Source of the DNA: Rhyacophila brunnea
Lineage: Eukaryota > Arthropoda > Insecta > Trichoptera > Rhyacophilidae
Assembly (NCBI GenBank): GCA_022495005.1
Contig: JAGYXB010001571.1
Coordinates: forward strand, 248,001 to 312,000
Length of the DNA stretch: 64,000 nt
Direction of reading: 5' to 3'
Below are positions 12,271 to 24,246 of this stretch, piece after piece. The stretch's first letter is position 1; each line of letters begins with the position of its first letter. Both the position numbers and the translations under genes were made by a program. A model generated the notes under the pieces. The model did not search any database. It had not been told where the DNA came from and saw only the letters and a program-made list of their open reading frames with translations.

Positions 12271-13643
12271 TGACAATTTTGTCGTAATTAATGTTACATT
12301 GATGTGGAACATAATATTTATTATCTTGGCTGTTTTCCATAATTCATGAAAATCGTTAATTATTACGATATTCCATTTGTCTTTTTTAATGTCATCAGTG
12401 CTTATTGAAAATATTATTTTATATTGTGTTTATATAATAATATGTCATTCCGTTTACCATATGTACATATGGTTTTGTTTGTAAATAACATGATACGTCG
12501 TATTGAACACTTTACATAAAATCCCTTTTCTTTTTTGATTGATGGCGTTGTAATAGCTTTAGGGAAATGGGAAAGTAACCTCGTACCCGATCTCCCAAAA
12601 CAATATCCGACTATAAAAAGCTTTTATGCGAAGTTTTTCTTATACGTATAGCTTTTTTCAATACACTTCCCCGGGCATAAGCATCTACTCTCTATTAGAA
12701 TTTGAATTATTTATTGTATCGTTAAGTATCACTGAACTTTGTTTTGTTGAGTGAAGTTCAAAGGCCTTGTTTTGGTTTGAACCCATTAGCTTTGTGTATA
12801 AATCAAACTCAAGGAAGGTGTGCCAAAATGTAGGCAACAGTATGATGGCCATTGTGGTTATTAACCTTTGTAGAATGTGATTATTTGTGTATTCATGCTT
12901 TTTTTCATGGTTTTTTTTTAAAATAAAATAATACCTCTATCAGCGATTTGTATCTTTCTGGCTATTAGTACGAGACAGGCTGGTAACAGCCAGCTGGCTC
13001 TGCTAGTAAGTATTAATGGTCGAAACATGAACTCTTAATTTTAGCTATTTATTATTTAAATTTTGATGATGACGTCTGTAAGTTGGGATGGGGTACCTAC
13101 ATTTACATTTATTAAGAAATTTACGGGTGTTTCCCTACGCACGTACGTAATACATTACTGTAGTATTATTAATTACACACCTGTTAATTATTCACCCACG
13201 TGTTTTCCTCATGTTTTTTAGTATATATTTTTTAATATGGCTAATACGGATAATTTAATAGATATGCGAATAGTAGTCATTATCGGATACCTACTTTTTG
13301 TGTTCGAATTTTGAAATTTGCGTAATATTTATATAAGTTATGACATTTATTTATTTATAAAAGCGCGCATGCACATACGAATGAAAATATATAAAACACA
13401 ACTATAAAACGAACACACAGAACAGAGGTATTGAAAATGCCAATAGAAAAGCTGTGCCTAAAAGAATGAATCTTTGGTATTGAATAATTTAAATAGGTAT
13501 ATTTTTTTGTTTATTTAGTGCGAACCAATGACATTATTAATGGACAACGCACTCAATACAGTAGCTAGCAAGTAAATTCGCGCATAGCGATATTCGCGCA
13601 TGTATATGTAGACGTCACGCAATTTCCATTATGCGATATCACG
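12271..13643. other. unassigned AT-rich DNA
   Basis: Nothing was recognised. Confidence 0.45.
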
Positions 13644-13832
13644 CATCGGGAATTTATAGCAATATCACCTTTATTGCAATGGCGTTAGAACAGTGTTTCT
13701 ATGTCAATGTACATTTGAGCGAACCGAACCATTCGACAGACCGACAAAAATCATCGGGAATTTATAGCAATATCATTATTGTAATGGCGTTAGAACAGAT
13801 TATGCCATTCGGCAGACCCGACAAAAAAGTGG
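13644..13832. repeat. two-unit tandem duplication
   Basis: CATCGGGAATTTATAGCAAT starts at 13644 and again at 13752, a period of 108. Each is followed by GGCGTTAGAACAG and by CCATTCGRCAGACC and GACAAAAA. The second unit is shorter through an internal deletion of about 30 bases. A 78-codon frame crosses both units but has no motif. Confidence 0.6.
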
Positions 13833-14179
13833 GTGTCATTTTTTTCCAGATTCTTCGTCCATATTAATGCCATTGGTGTGAACACGAAACCCGATAATGC
13901 CAAATATTTCGGGACAGTCGAATATTGAATTTTCAGTTTTAACCAAAAGGTCAGCTAATGATTTTGACGTAAATAGATTTGTTGTTGTTTATTACTGTAG
14001 GCAATAAATTCAGCTGGATTACCAAGCTTAAAGTTAATAATAATATTACATTAATTCCCAAATAATTAAATGATGCGTTATTAAATTGTAAGGGTTTTAT
14101 TCTAATAATAATAATTTCACAAGACATTGTCGGATAGAATAGTACTTACCTCACCGGTAATATGGTTATCGAAGGTGAA

Positions 14180-14350
14180 TGCAATAATTCTTCAATGAGT
14201 TTCGTGATTATCATGGACTGTTCACTGCACACGCCAGAGTCAGAAGCTCAGCATCATCAATGTGGGTCTTGGATGTATCCAGAAAACGTTTCCAATCTCT
14301 CTGTCCACTGCGAGCTCCTTTCACCGCTTTATCATCAGGGATACTTTATA
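14180..14350 (-). pseudogene. possible retroelement coding relic
   Basis: The minus strand carries the open stretch KGARSGQRDWKRFLDTSKTH followed by IDDAELLTLACAVNSP and a stop. The DW-K-R-F arrangement recalls the W-rich tail of LINE ORF2 proteins, but the match is weak and no second signature is present. A decayed host exon is the alternative. Confidence 0.25.
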
Positions 14351-16292
14351 ATAATTTACATAATTTAACCTTTGAAAGAACCAGAAATCCGCTATCCTTT
14401 ATTGGCAACGTTTTCGATAAAGGATTCCATTCTCATTAATTCTTTTAAAAGTTGAATGGAACACTCTAATATTATTCTGATGTATATGAAACTGTAATCC
14501 AACATAACAACACTACTCACATATTTTTTATTATTTGATATTATAATATTTTCATACTAGATTTTGACTGACCATAATTTTTCTTTCTTTTCAGGTATGT
14601 CAACTTTCATTTCCTAGCCAAGCCTGATTAAGAGCTAAGCTATTTACGAACGTCAGATATTTCTTCTATGAATATAAATTGGTAAGTAGTTACTTGACGT
14701 AGTTTCACGGAAAATTTATCAATTGAGTCAATAAATTAACCAGACTAAAAATAACATGCATCATCTATCTCATATATTTTAAACTCCAAGATTTTGTTTT
14801 AATATTGTATTATCTCTATTATTGCTGAGTTATTCACGAATGAATATAAATATCTACTCACTTAATTAGTTGTAACTTTGAATTGTTCAACTTTTAAACT
14901 CTCCAGTCCGTATCAAACATTATTTAATGAGAAACACAAGATAATAAATAATAGTTAACACACAATTACTATTTTGTAATATAATTATGATTATTGATTA
15001 CATCCTGAAAATACATAACTTTTAACTTACTCAGAAACATACCTATTAGAATAATCCTTGAACAATTAATCTCGATCGAGTGAACACCTAATAGTGACTG
15101 TACGCATGCATGGATTTACTTGCATCAATAATATGTATTTTAAACTATCGCGATAATAATTGTTTACGTGTAAAAGCGCTGACCTTCTCGCTAATCTCAT
15201 TCTTCAAGAGTAAGCGAGACGCGATATTGTCATTTTATGATACTATTTGACAGGTCGTGAAAATCGGTTAATCTCAAAGTGAGTCTGCGCGGTGTAATTC
15301 GGTTTTTTACCGGCAGGTTCGCTATTATCGTTTTACTACGCAGGCGCAGATAGTGCACGGCCCAATTGTCGCGTGAAAATTCAGAAGCTTCTGAAATTTT
15401 TTGATGCATTCATGCAATCTTGTAATTTGCACGATAATGCTTTTACACGTGTATTTTTTGTTATGGCCGCGATAATACTTACTGCCAGCAGTACTTCCAT
15501 GAAGTGTAAACGGGGTATTACGTGTGATTGCCGCTCGAGTACTTTTTTCAGATAATCTCATACTTTGATTCGGTAATGAGTCACTTTAAGAGATTGTTTC
15601 AAGTTATGTATTTTCAAGAAAAAGATTGCCACATTCTCAAATATAATGTATATTCAGCATTGAATAAAAACTGAAGAATTTAAAATGGCGATTATAAATT
15701 ATTTTTGTAGCGCCGTGATTCGTTTTACCTGTGTATCTGTACCCGCGTGCAATTGACCGAGTTTGCATAATCTATCGCTAAGAAAACGATAGTATGTTAC
15801 ATACTTATATAATATATAATGTTATGTAAATTGTCTCATCGTGCATCATACATGCGAAATTCGCTGAGCGTAGTTTTTGTCAGCGGTGACACTGCGAATA
15901 TTTCGTATTGATCCGTGGTCCTCAATTTGTTACACAGGAAGCTGCAGATGTGATCTGATGTTACTTTTACTGATGACTTTATCCGTCACTACATGTTATC
16001 AGAGTTTTACGTGTACAATATAATTATTTAAGTGAAATGTTTAGTATGCTTTAATGCGTATTGCAATAAATCATACAAAATGTCAACGCTTTGAACAGGT
16101 TTGAACCTTTTACTTTAATGAATATAATGATTGTGATACGCTTCATGACTCGAATTGATAAGCATCATAATGGTTTTAAGGTGGCTGAGCATTTAGCAGA
16201 TTAAATTCGCAAATTAAATAACTCGTGGAACTTGTGTTAACTATGCAAACTGCAAAGTAGCATAGCAACGTCGGGCATGTCATTGACTAACC
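14351..16292. other. unassigned DNA, one CpG-richer patch
   Basis: About 15160-15560 is richer in CG dinucleotides than the flanks. Overlapping 78- and 60-codon frames on opposite strands there have no motif. The rest is AT-rich with nothing recognised. Confidence 0.4.
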
Positions 16293-17665
16293 CAGGGGTC
16301 GGTAAACTTTCGACACGGATAACTAATTACAATTTAGATTTTTTCGAGAGTCAGGTACACAGGGGCGGTGGTGACAGCTTGGGGAGACTAGCTGTGTTTA
16401 CAATGGTAAAAGACTAAAGAGTAAGGCCCGTTTCAGACGGGACACCGGTGTCGCGATCGATATAATATAGGAGGCCTTTGTATTATGTTTATGAACGCCC
16501 CATAGCTAATGAGTCAACGCATAATTTTGCGAAATAAATTAGAGCATAAACTGGATGCGAAAATAAAAACAAGTGTGTCGGCGGCTTGAGAATGTAGCGG
16601 CTGACGGAAAAGTGTACCGGACACGCGTTGACTCATTAGCTCTGGGGCGTTCATAAATATAATACAAAGGTCTTTTTATTTGAATACAAAGGCTTCCTAT
16701 ATTATACCGAGCGCGACACCGGTGTCCCGTCTGAAACGGGCCTTAGATGGTGAACACCCGCACTCTCAAAATATGCACGCAATGCCTGTTGGGGGAAAAA
16801 ACCTGTGACATTATTGTCTTCGACCTGACAAAATATCATAATTTATTTCATATTGTCATTTTCCCTGCTGGCTATAATATGACCATAAAATGAGGCACCG
16901 AGGAGAGTTTATCGCAAATATAGAGTACACAGATTATGGAGTCGTTGGCGATCCACGAGTGACGAGACTCTCAGTATCCGCTTCCTGCACATTTCAAAAG
17001 CGTTTCGCCTCTGCATCCCTCTTGTCTTTCATGCACAAATCTCCGACGTATATAATATATCCAAATTTGGAAGACGTGAGATCTTCATTGACGCATTTTG
17101 GTAGTTTGCATTGAGGTATATTTGCCATTTTATATTGGTTGCAGATTCAACATTTTTTTAACCCGTGCAAGTTTGGAGTCTTTCTTAGTTAAATCCAGTA
17201 CTTGCACGTCAGTTCCGTGCAATTAATAATGGTTAACACATTTCGTGAGCTGAATGCAGAACTATTTTAACTTTTCTAACAAACGAGAGAGTTTTTGAAA
17301 CAATTTACTTAGGTACTGAAATTATTTATTATTTTTATGGATAAATAAATGTATGCATCATATTTTAGTAAGATTATCGATGAGAAAATTGGTGGATACA
17401 CTTGTCTTTATATAATATAATAAATAACTGAAGTAGGGTGTTTCAAAAAACTCTTGCACAAAATATTTGAAATGTGAGTCTGTTTTTGGCTGAATTCCAG
17501 AAACAATAGCTGAAAAGATTCCCTTATACTTAAAACAGATGTTATAAAATAGCATTGTGTTCTCGTCAGATTTGGAAATATGGTAGTTATATTAAAATTT
17601 AATATTTTAAAAAGCTGTGCGCTCGTAGCGAATAGCTACAAGTGGCCGCAGTTTTCCGACCCCTG
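16293..17665. mobile_element. hAT-like element carrying a nested MITE
   Basis: The left end is CAGGGGTCGGTAAACTTT and the right end is the inverted GTTTTCCGACCCCTG. Flanking 8-mers are GACTAACC (16285-16292) and GATTAACT (17666-17673), a 6 of 8 match whose two differences are C/T transitions. The CAGGGG ends and 8-bp duplication are hAT hallmarks. A 318-bp palindromic MITE is inserted at 16425-16742. No transposase could be read, so it is non-autonomous or eroded. Confidence 0.6.
16425..16742. mobile_element. palindromic MITE, GGCCCGTTTCAG family, copy 3
   Basis: Intact GGCCCGTTTCAGACGGGACA start and inverted end, with the same arms and ACACCGGTGT core as copy 1. The central region is inverted relative to copy 1. 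The flanks are TAA (left) and TTA (right), so the 3-bp duplication is not exact. It is nested inside the hAT-like element and is therefore younger than it. Confidence 0.75.
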
Positions 17666-17940
17666 GATTAACTTAACAACGGCAATGTATAATCTATATA
17701 ATATATTTTGATGTTGATGTCAGTACATTAATATGAACTTGTTACTTACATTCATTTTCATACTTTAATTTAAGCAATTCTTCACATCCCCTGATAGGGG
17801 TTCGGCGAATAGTCTTACATTCAGGGTCGCCGTTTACGTTCAGAGGATAAAAACAATTTTCTCATATTGTTTTCGTCCGCTACACGTTTATTTGGCGGTG
17901 AATATTAGCATATAAATGTTTTCGGCATAAAACAATACCT

Positions 17941-18062
17941 ATAGGTAAATCATTCTATAGTGGGTACGACGAAAGCTATTCACGGACAGACAATGTAGCA
18001 AACAACACGATTAACACGTCGTGCGAATCGCCCATAGTGCCACTGTAGAATGATTTACCTAT
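17941..18062. mobile_element. TIR element, ATAGGTAAATCATTCTA family
   Basis: The left end ATAGGTAAATCATTCTATAG and the right end CTGTAGAATGATTTACCTAT are inverted repeats of about 22 bp. The right end plus about 85 bp beyond it recurs in reverse orientation at 31780-31905, so the mobile unit may be larger than the TIR pair suggests. Confidence 0.55.
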
Positions 18063-18145
18063 ACTTACGCATTGTAATTAAAAACGTATGCATCTTATAT
18101 TAGTTAAATAGGTAAATAATTAGCCTTATAATCAAATAATTTGAA

Positions 18146-19026
18146 CTATACATATATTATAGCAAAAGAAACTTTTAAAATTATAGGTACTTGATGACAA
18201 TTTTGAAACGTTTTTAGCCTGAATCAATTGATTGGTAGACACATAAAAATAATATTTTATAAGTTGACGATTTGAAAAATATGCCGCCATCTTTAGCTAA
18301 TATTTATATTTATCTATTGGATTCTATGATATAAAAGTGTGACGATAGCTACAAACATACCTGCAATTCACCTGAATGCCTTCCATAAAATTTAGATCTT
18401 CTATTCGCCATTCCTTTCGGCTTCACTTTCTTATATTTTGGCTTCATCTTATAGATATTTTTTCGTCTCACCGACAATTTTAGCTATTGTGTCCTACTAT
18501 GATGTCCGATTTGAGTATTAAATAAATCGATTGTGCGAAAAATCGAAAGCAAAATTTGATTCATTAAAATATTAATTTTGATTAAATCATTTACCATAGA
18601 AAATCAGCTCTTTTAATTTCATCACAAAACAATATTAATAATTTTGAATACTTACTTACCTACTGATAGCGATGTTTTTCTCAACTCGTTTTATCTATTT
18701 AAAATAATATTATCAAAATTATATAATAATCATTCAGTACATCGTTAGAAAGCCTCTTTTTAAAATAAATTTAAAAAAAATACAGTTTTTTTGGTTAGAT
18801 TCAATTTACAAAGAAAATTGATTAACTCATTATATAAATAATCGAGTAAATGTAGACCAAATAATCGATTTTCTGATAAATCGATTTTAATCGCACATTC
18901 CTAGTCAGATTATATTAATAATTATTAAAGTATATGCTTCATAAATTTGCATTCCGGGGAATGAAAATGATTTAATATACTTATTCTAAAAATATTTTTT
19001 TTATATATAGGTATTATCTATTTATT
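18146..19026. other. unassigned AT-rich DNA
   Basis: Nothing was recognised. Confidence 0.45.
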
Positions 19027-19467
19027 ACAACGTTTTTCTTAGCTCGTATTCTTATTTGTCCGGTGGTTCTTTGTCCGTTACAAATCTTGCAATCGATTTT
19101 TAACTAACTTCCCGACTAGCTAGACATTTGTAACTTTTAGAATATATCAGAACACGATGCCATTTCATTTTTTTAATACTTTTAGCCATATTTAAGTAGA
19201 ATTGAATTCATTTTCAGTTAATTCTGTGTTGTATGAAAAGTTATTTCGACACCATTATTGGTTGCTAAGCGGATGGTCCTAGCAAATAAATTATTCATAT
19301 AATTATACGTGCGTTGCTATGGAAATCAATATGACATGTCAAGATGACATTTCAGTATTATTTCTATCAAGTACAATTTTTTTGATCGTTGAAGCTAGTC
19401 AAGTCAAGAACAGAAAATTTAAAAACGTTGTACTTATATAAAAAGTTCTTTTCATCTTGTAATTATT
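19027..19467 (+). repeat. CAACGTTTT dispersed repeat, copy C
   Basis: Same order of landmarks as copy B: ACAACGTTTTTCTTAG, AAAATCGATT-like tract, TTGCTAAGCGGATGGTCCTAG centre, GAAAATTTAAAAACGTTG, and the GTTCTTTTCATCTTGTAATT tail. It is followed by TATTTATTA as in copy B. Confidence 0.7.
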
Positions 19468-20341
19468 TATTTATTAGTAGATATTATATTAATACAATTG
19501 AATATCATTTGATCTATTTTTATGCGAGGTAATCAAGTAAAGAGGCGTATCAGTGTAGTCAAAAGTGCAAAAAAAGTGCAAAGTTATAAAACGTAGTACC
19601 TATTTATAGGTTACTCTAGCTGTAGATTATTAAAAAAAATATAAACATGTAAGAAAATTTCTTGTATAGATAAAACTTGTTTGGACATATTTGCAAGTAT
19701 GTAATTGTATTTTTTTTCATTTCCCGCGCCTGCAGTCTTATGAAATTTGATCTAAATTCAGGTGGTCTGTCAAAACTCATTAAGATCATAGTATTGACAT
19801 TAATTGAATGGTTTGATATAATATTTATTGCAGTGTTCTACGATCCGTTGCTGGGCCTATTAATTTCATTATTACCTATTTCCTCCGTTATGCAACGAGT
19901 CAAAGCGACCGGAAAACGCCAATAAAAGATTTCTTCGATGCCTTATTAACTGTTGGGAAATAAGACGAAGGTGACGGAAACGGTGTGACAGCGATGAAGT
20001 ATGAAACTACGCAGCGGTCTTGCGTTTTTCTTTTGCAACACTTTGTCCGGCGAGAAAAGCATGTTCGCATATAGGTATACTCGTACATATCCTAATATAA
20101 TCATAAACAATTACTGGTACGACACTGATTATTTTTTTCATAATTCTACCTGTTTAGTAAGTGTATATGTACTGCACCAGATTTTTCGGGATATGTGTAA
20201 ATTGTATTTATGCAGTTGATCGTATCGCAGATAACTGTGAAGAGTTGACCGTAATTTTGTTACCTTGTTGTTTTATCCTGAGAATCTCATTATGGCCCTC
20301 CATAGAGTGGACGTTTGTATTAACAGATTTTTGTTTTTACA
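19468..20341. other. unassigned AT-rich DNA
   Basis: Frames of 62-82 codons overlap on both strands here. The 82-codon plus frame (19677-19925) has hydrophobic runs but no start context, splice support or family match. None is called. Confidence 0.4.
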
Positions 20342-20797
20342 AGAAGAAATCAAATCAAATTTATTTATTTGACATATAATGAACATAACAAATTACAAAT
20401 TCAAAGCGTTCACGACATGACATAAAATAAGTATTAACAATTTATAAAATAAAAAACAAAATAAGAAATAAAATAAAATAAAGCAACAAAAATAAAAGTA
20501 GATGGAAGCACACAGGGTGAACTATCAATAGACCCTATCTTAAAAACTCCACGTCCACCTAAATTCACCCTCACGTAAGTGGAATATATCAATATCCGAA
20601 GCGATTTCATTAAACATGGTTATTGCCCCTCTCTTGTATGGTTGTATGTATGTTAGCCACTCTTTAGATCAATACTCTGACTCCAAACACATATTGAAAA
20701 ACAATATGTGCATTCGCCAGACTCAGGGTCAGGATTCGAATCTGGGACCCACGTCATTATAAGTCGACGCGTTAGCCGCTCGGCCATATATCATTGA
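20342..20797 (-). mobile_element. tRNA-headed SINE with LINE-derived 3' half
   Basis: Reading the minus strand from 20797: box A-like TGGCCGAGCGGCTAACGCG, then box B AGATTCGAATCC about 35 bases later, then a body. Next is a short frame reading RGAITMFNEIASDIDIFHLR followed by EGEFRW. The element closes with a 3' region ending in TTTGATTTGATTT repeats. The coding-like part matches the ORF2 tail of the LINE fragment at 22393-22578. This is the expected structure of a SINE that took its 3' end from a partner LINE. Confidence 0.75.
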
Positions 20798-22189
20798 GAT
20801 AAAAAAATGATTTGTTCTTCGTGAAGTAAGTTGTAAGTATGCTACAAAACCATTTAGGTGCGACGCTTGTTTGCACGCACTTATGTTCCAATGTTATTAG
20901 ATTCAATAAGAATATTAATTTCATATTGATTGTTTTCAAATATCGTATATTTACGAAAACCTAGTTGCTAAGCTATTTTTGAATCATTCAGCATTTTAAA
21001 TACCCATTTAGTTCTGTCTCCCTAGTATTCCTGTGGTTTTTATTACGTATTTTTAAAGTGTTTCGATTGCATACGTACAATTTTCCGAACACGTGTTCAC
21101 TTGCAATTTAGATACCTAACCGCATTGAATTCAGAATTGATCCAGAGGTTACCGGTGTTATTTCGGATCATTAAAAATAACGAAAAGATGTTATGGAGTT
21201 AACTAGTTGGAATAGCCCTGCATTGCCATTATTTATAAATGTCGCCACATGCAAACATATTTCATATAAATTTATGTATTAAGGCGATACTTCAGTGAGA
21301 CGGCAAATAATTTTCAACCATAGGCGCGACGAAATTTTGGACTCGCTGGCAGTCTGAGAACGAACGTCGAGGTGTCAATACGTTATTTTGTTTCGTGATG
21401 GTGATGGGGGTATTAATTATTAAATCGTGTAAAGATGACTAAAAACGTTACCCATTTGCTTGAAAAAGAAAACATGTCAATGATTATATTATTATTGTTT
21501 ACTAATAGAACATTAAATGGACGCATGTTGGATTTATATGACAAATTATATTTCGGTCGGCATGCGTCATTTGCACCCGCGACCCGCAATCCGCGCATCG
21601 CCTAGCCACGATCTTTTTAGACCATGCCTCTACTGAGGTATAGCCTTAAGTATATGCTACAGAAGACGTCCCATTATTTATTATGTTTTATTTGCAACTC
21701 GTATTACCCATCAACACTTTTGCCTTATCAAGCATAGGTACATAGTAAAGTTACTAAACTAGTTGACAGTATACTAAACCAGATATTATAGAGGAGAAAT
21801 TGAAATGTTAAACCATAATCTATTTCCTGCCATCACAGGTGGACTAGTCCTCATCTTCTCTCTGCGCAGTCATACGATAAGATATTTTTTCAATCTGGTT
21901 TCCCGCCCCAGGGTGCACTTTCTCATCGGAAACTTCTTGAATTATCATGTTATCAATCATTAGAATTAGAATAGTCATTAAAATATATCACTTTGATTAG
22001 GCACGTATAATATTATTCCATGCAATTTACGTTTGAATGATGTATAGTAATTTCTGAAAAATAAAAAAATTAAAAATAAATACGTATGTAGGTACTTGGG
22101 CAGGAGTCGACCAACTTGTGATACTAAACGATCGAAATATATTTTTACATCGAGGGTGATATATTTAATTTTTTTAAAAAAATATATAT
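20798..22189. other. unassigned AT-rich DNA
   Basis: Nothing was recognised. A short GC-rich patch (about 21555-21605) has no frame or repeat support. Confidence 0.4.
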
Positions 22190-22660
22190 AATATAAAAAA
22201 TATATATTACAAATTATAAGTTTAAGACGTTCAAAACATGACATGAAACATTATTATAAAGAAGAAAAGTAATAAAAGCGATAAAAATGTAAATATAAAA
22301 AGAGAACATAATTTAAACATACAACAGCAATGAAAATATAATTATACATCTATATAAGTTCAAATAAGTACACCAAGTTTGCTAAGGAGACCCTATTTTA
22401 AGAATTTATAAAATAGTGTCCACCTAAACTCACTCCCACGCAAGTGGAATAAATCAACACCCGAATCAATTTGGTTGAACATAGTTATCGCCCTCCCAAT
22501 TGGCATTATCTGTGGCAGGTTGTTTCTGCACCTTGGGGGAATAAACAACTGATGCTCTCTATTTCTTATCAGGGTCACACTGATCCAACACTGCCCAGAA
22601 TGGAACAGTTCTCATTTATACCTCGTATAAGTCAAAAAAATACGGAATGGCCATGAAGAG
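22190..22660 (-). pseudogene. LINE ORF2 C-terminus and 3'UTR
   Basis: The minus-strand frame 22578-22393 reads HQLFIPPRCRNNLPQIMPIG, then RAITMFNQIDSGVDLFHLR, and ends WTLFYKFLK-stop. The pattern (h-L-h-P-x-C-R ... R-A-h-x-x-h-N) is typical of the last residues of LINE ORF2. Its 3'UTR (22392 down to about 22190) aligns with the 3' half of the SINE at 20342. Upstream the frame closes at a TGA, so the copy is 5'-truncated or decayed. Confidence 0.6.
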
Positions 22661-23082
22661 GAAAACGCGTGCATGTTGAACATCTTTGTATCCGCATTGT
22701 GTAGCTCTATTATCGCAAGCCACTTTCGTTGCAAAATCCGGTTGTATTTTTCTTTTCGTCATAATATGAACATATTATTATGTTGATATTCGGTACTAAG
22801 ACGTATACTTGGAGCCCCATATATTTTTTTTGTTACATCCATTAATTGCATTTCAATTGTGACCCTATCAATATTAGATGCAATTGATATGTAATTACTT
22901 GTCATAGGGAGGATTTGTAAGAAAAGTTTCATTTCACTATTAATTCTATAGATTTTCACAGAGAAGATCCCTCCCAGCTTAAATTAGCTTGTCGTGAAAT
23001 AATAAACGTTAATGAAGACACTGTTGTAAATATAAGTACCTACATAGTTTTTTTTTTCACTTTTATTACATATGTAATAATC
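22661..23082. other. unassigned AT-rich DNA
   Basis: Nothing was recognised. Confidence 0.4.
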
Positions 23083-23173
23083 AGATCACGGTGAATTATG
23101 TTACGGCGAAATGTAATACTTATTACTACATACTAATTATTACATTTCGCCGTAACATAATTCACCGTGATCT
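23083..23173. repeat. 35-bp perfect inverted repeat (hairpin)
   Basis: The left arm (23083-23117), starting AGATCACGGTGAATTATGTT, is perfectly complementary to the right arm (23139-23173), with a 21-base spacer. It could be a MITE remnant or, if transcribed, a miRNA-like stem. No target duplication was found. Confidence 0.8.
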
Positions 23174-24242
23174 ATTGGTATTACCGGAAAGAGATAGCCG
23201 TATAGCATTGTGATAAAAAATAACGCGTTGTTCGTTGAGCATTACATACAGTAATGTTACAATTTTATTAGATTCAATAATAACATTACTTAATTTGATA
23301 TCAACTATCTGATAAAGCGATGTCATTAGATCAGAATAAACAAAACCACACTCTCATTGTCATTACTTATAATTTTTACACGGCGAGTATTTTGGTCGTT
23401 ATCCTGGATATGTGTCCTATGGACTTCCAAAAACTATTTTGAATTATAATTTTATTTTTATGGAGGGTTATTTGGAAAACATCGCCACCATTTTGTTGGG
23501 GGTGGGGGGTGAATTTTAGGTGGCTCCCCTTCCTGAACATCGACAATGGATGTAGATAAGTTTAGTGCACGCCCTAAAAAGTGCGGTATTTTTCCTTACA
23601 CTTGTGCGGCTATAAGTCGTAATTATGTATCAGCCTATCAGCCAATTTCGTTTTGTAAATTTTTTTTCGGTAGAAATTGACTATCCTGATCTAGCTATAA
23701 CATCTTGTTTATTGAGTTTTAATCATCCAAGCTCGCTAATCACCTGCCGTTTCTATAATCCAATCTTCGCGAATCACCTGCCGCTGGCAATTAATACATT
23801 TATTGGATCCAGGTGATAAAAAACTGTGTTATTATAATCGCTAATTAATAGACTAAATTTATTTATTATAAAAAAATATTTGGCCGCCAGAAACCTAGAT
23901 CTTGATGATATTTGAATATATTTATTTAAATGGAGATAGTTTGAGTCGGTTAAAATAACATAATATACAATAGTATTAGCATATTTACAAATTCTTGCTA
24001 TAATCTTGACATGAGGTATATTCATTTATTATATAATAAAATAATTTACAAGTTTCTTACCCATCCGAATAAATATATATTATTTTTTTATTGAACTTAC
24101 ACAACAGTTAGCACATTCAACCAAACAATTATTATTAATTACATTATTTATTCACTTGCATCGACTGTCAATTCTAGATAGAAAGATCATTGTATTAATT
24201 AAAATTAAACATACTATGTAGGTGTTACGTATTCCACATAAT
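23174..24242. other. unassigned AT-rich DNA
   Basis: Nothing was recognised. A GGGGTGGGGGG run occurs near 23500. Confidence 0.4.
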
Positions 24243-24246
24243 TTAA

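Noticed and set aside
20700..20797. Genuine tRNA-Leu/Ser gene on the minus strand
   Set aside because: The head is fused to a SINE body and recurs at 60048; the acceptor stem is not intact.
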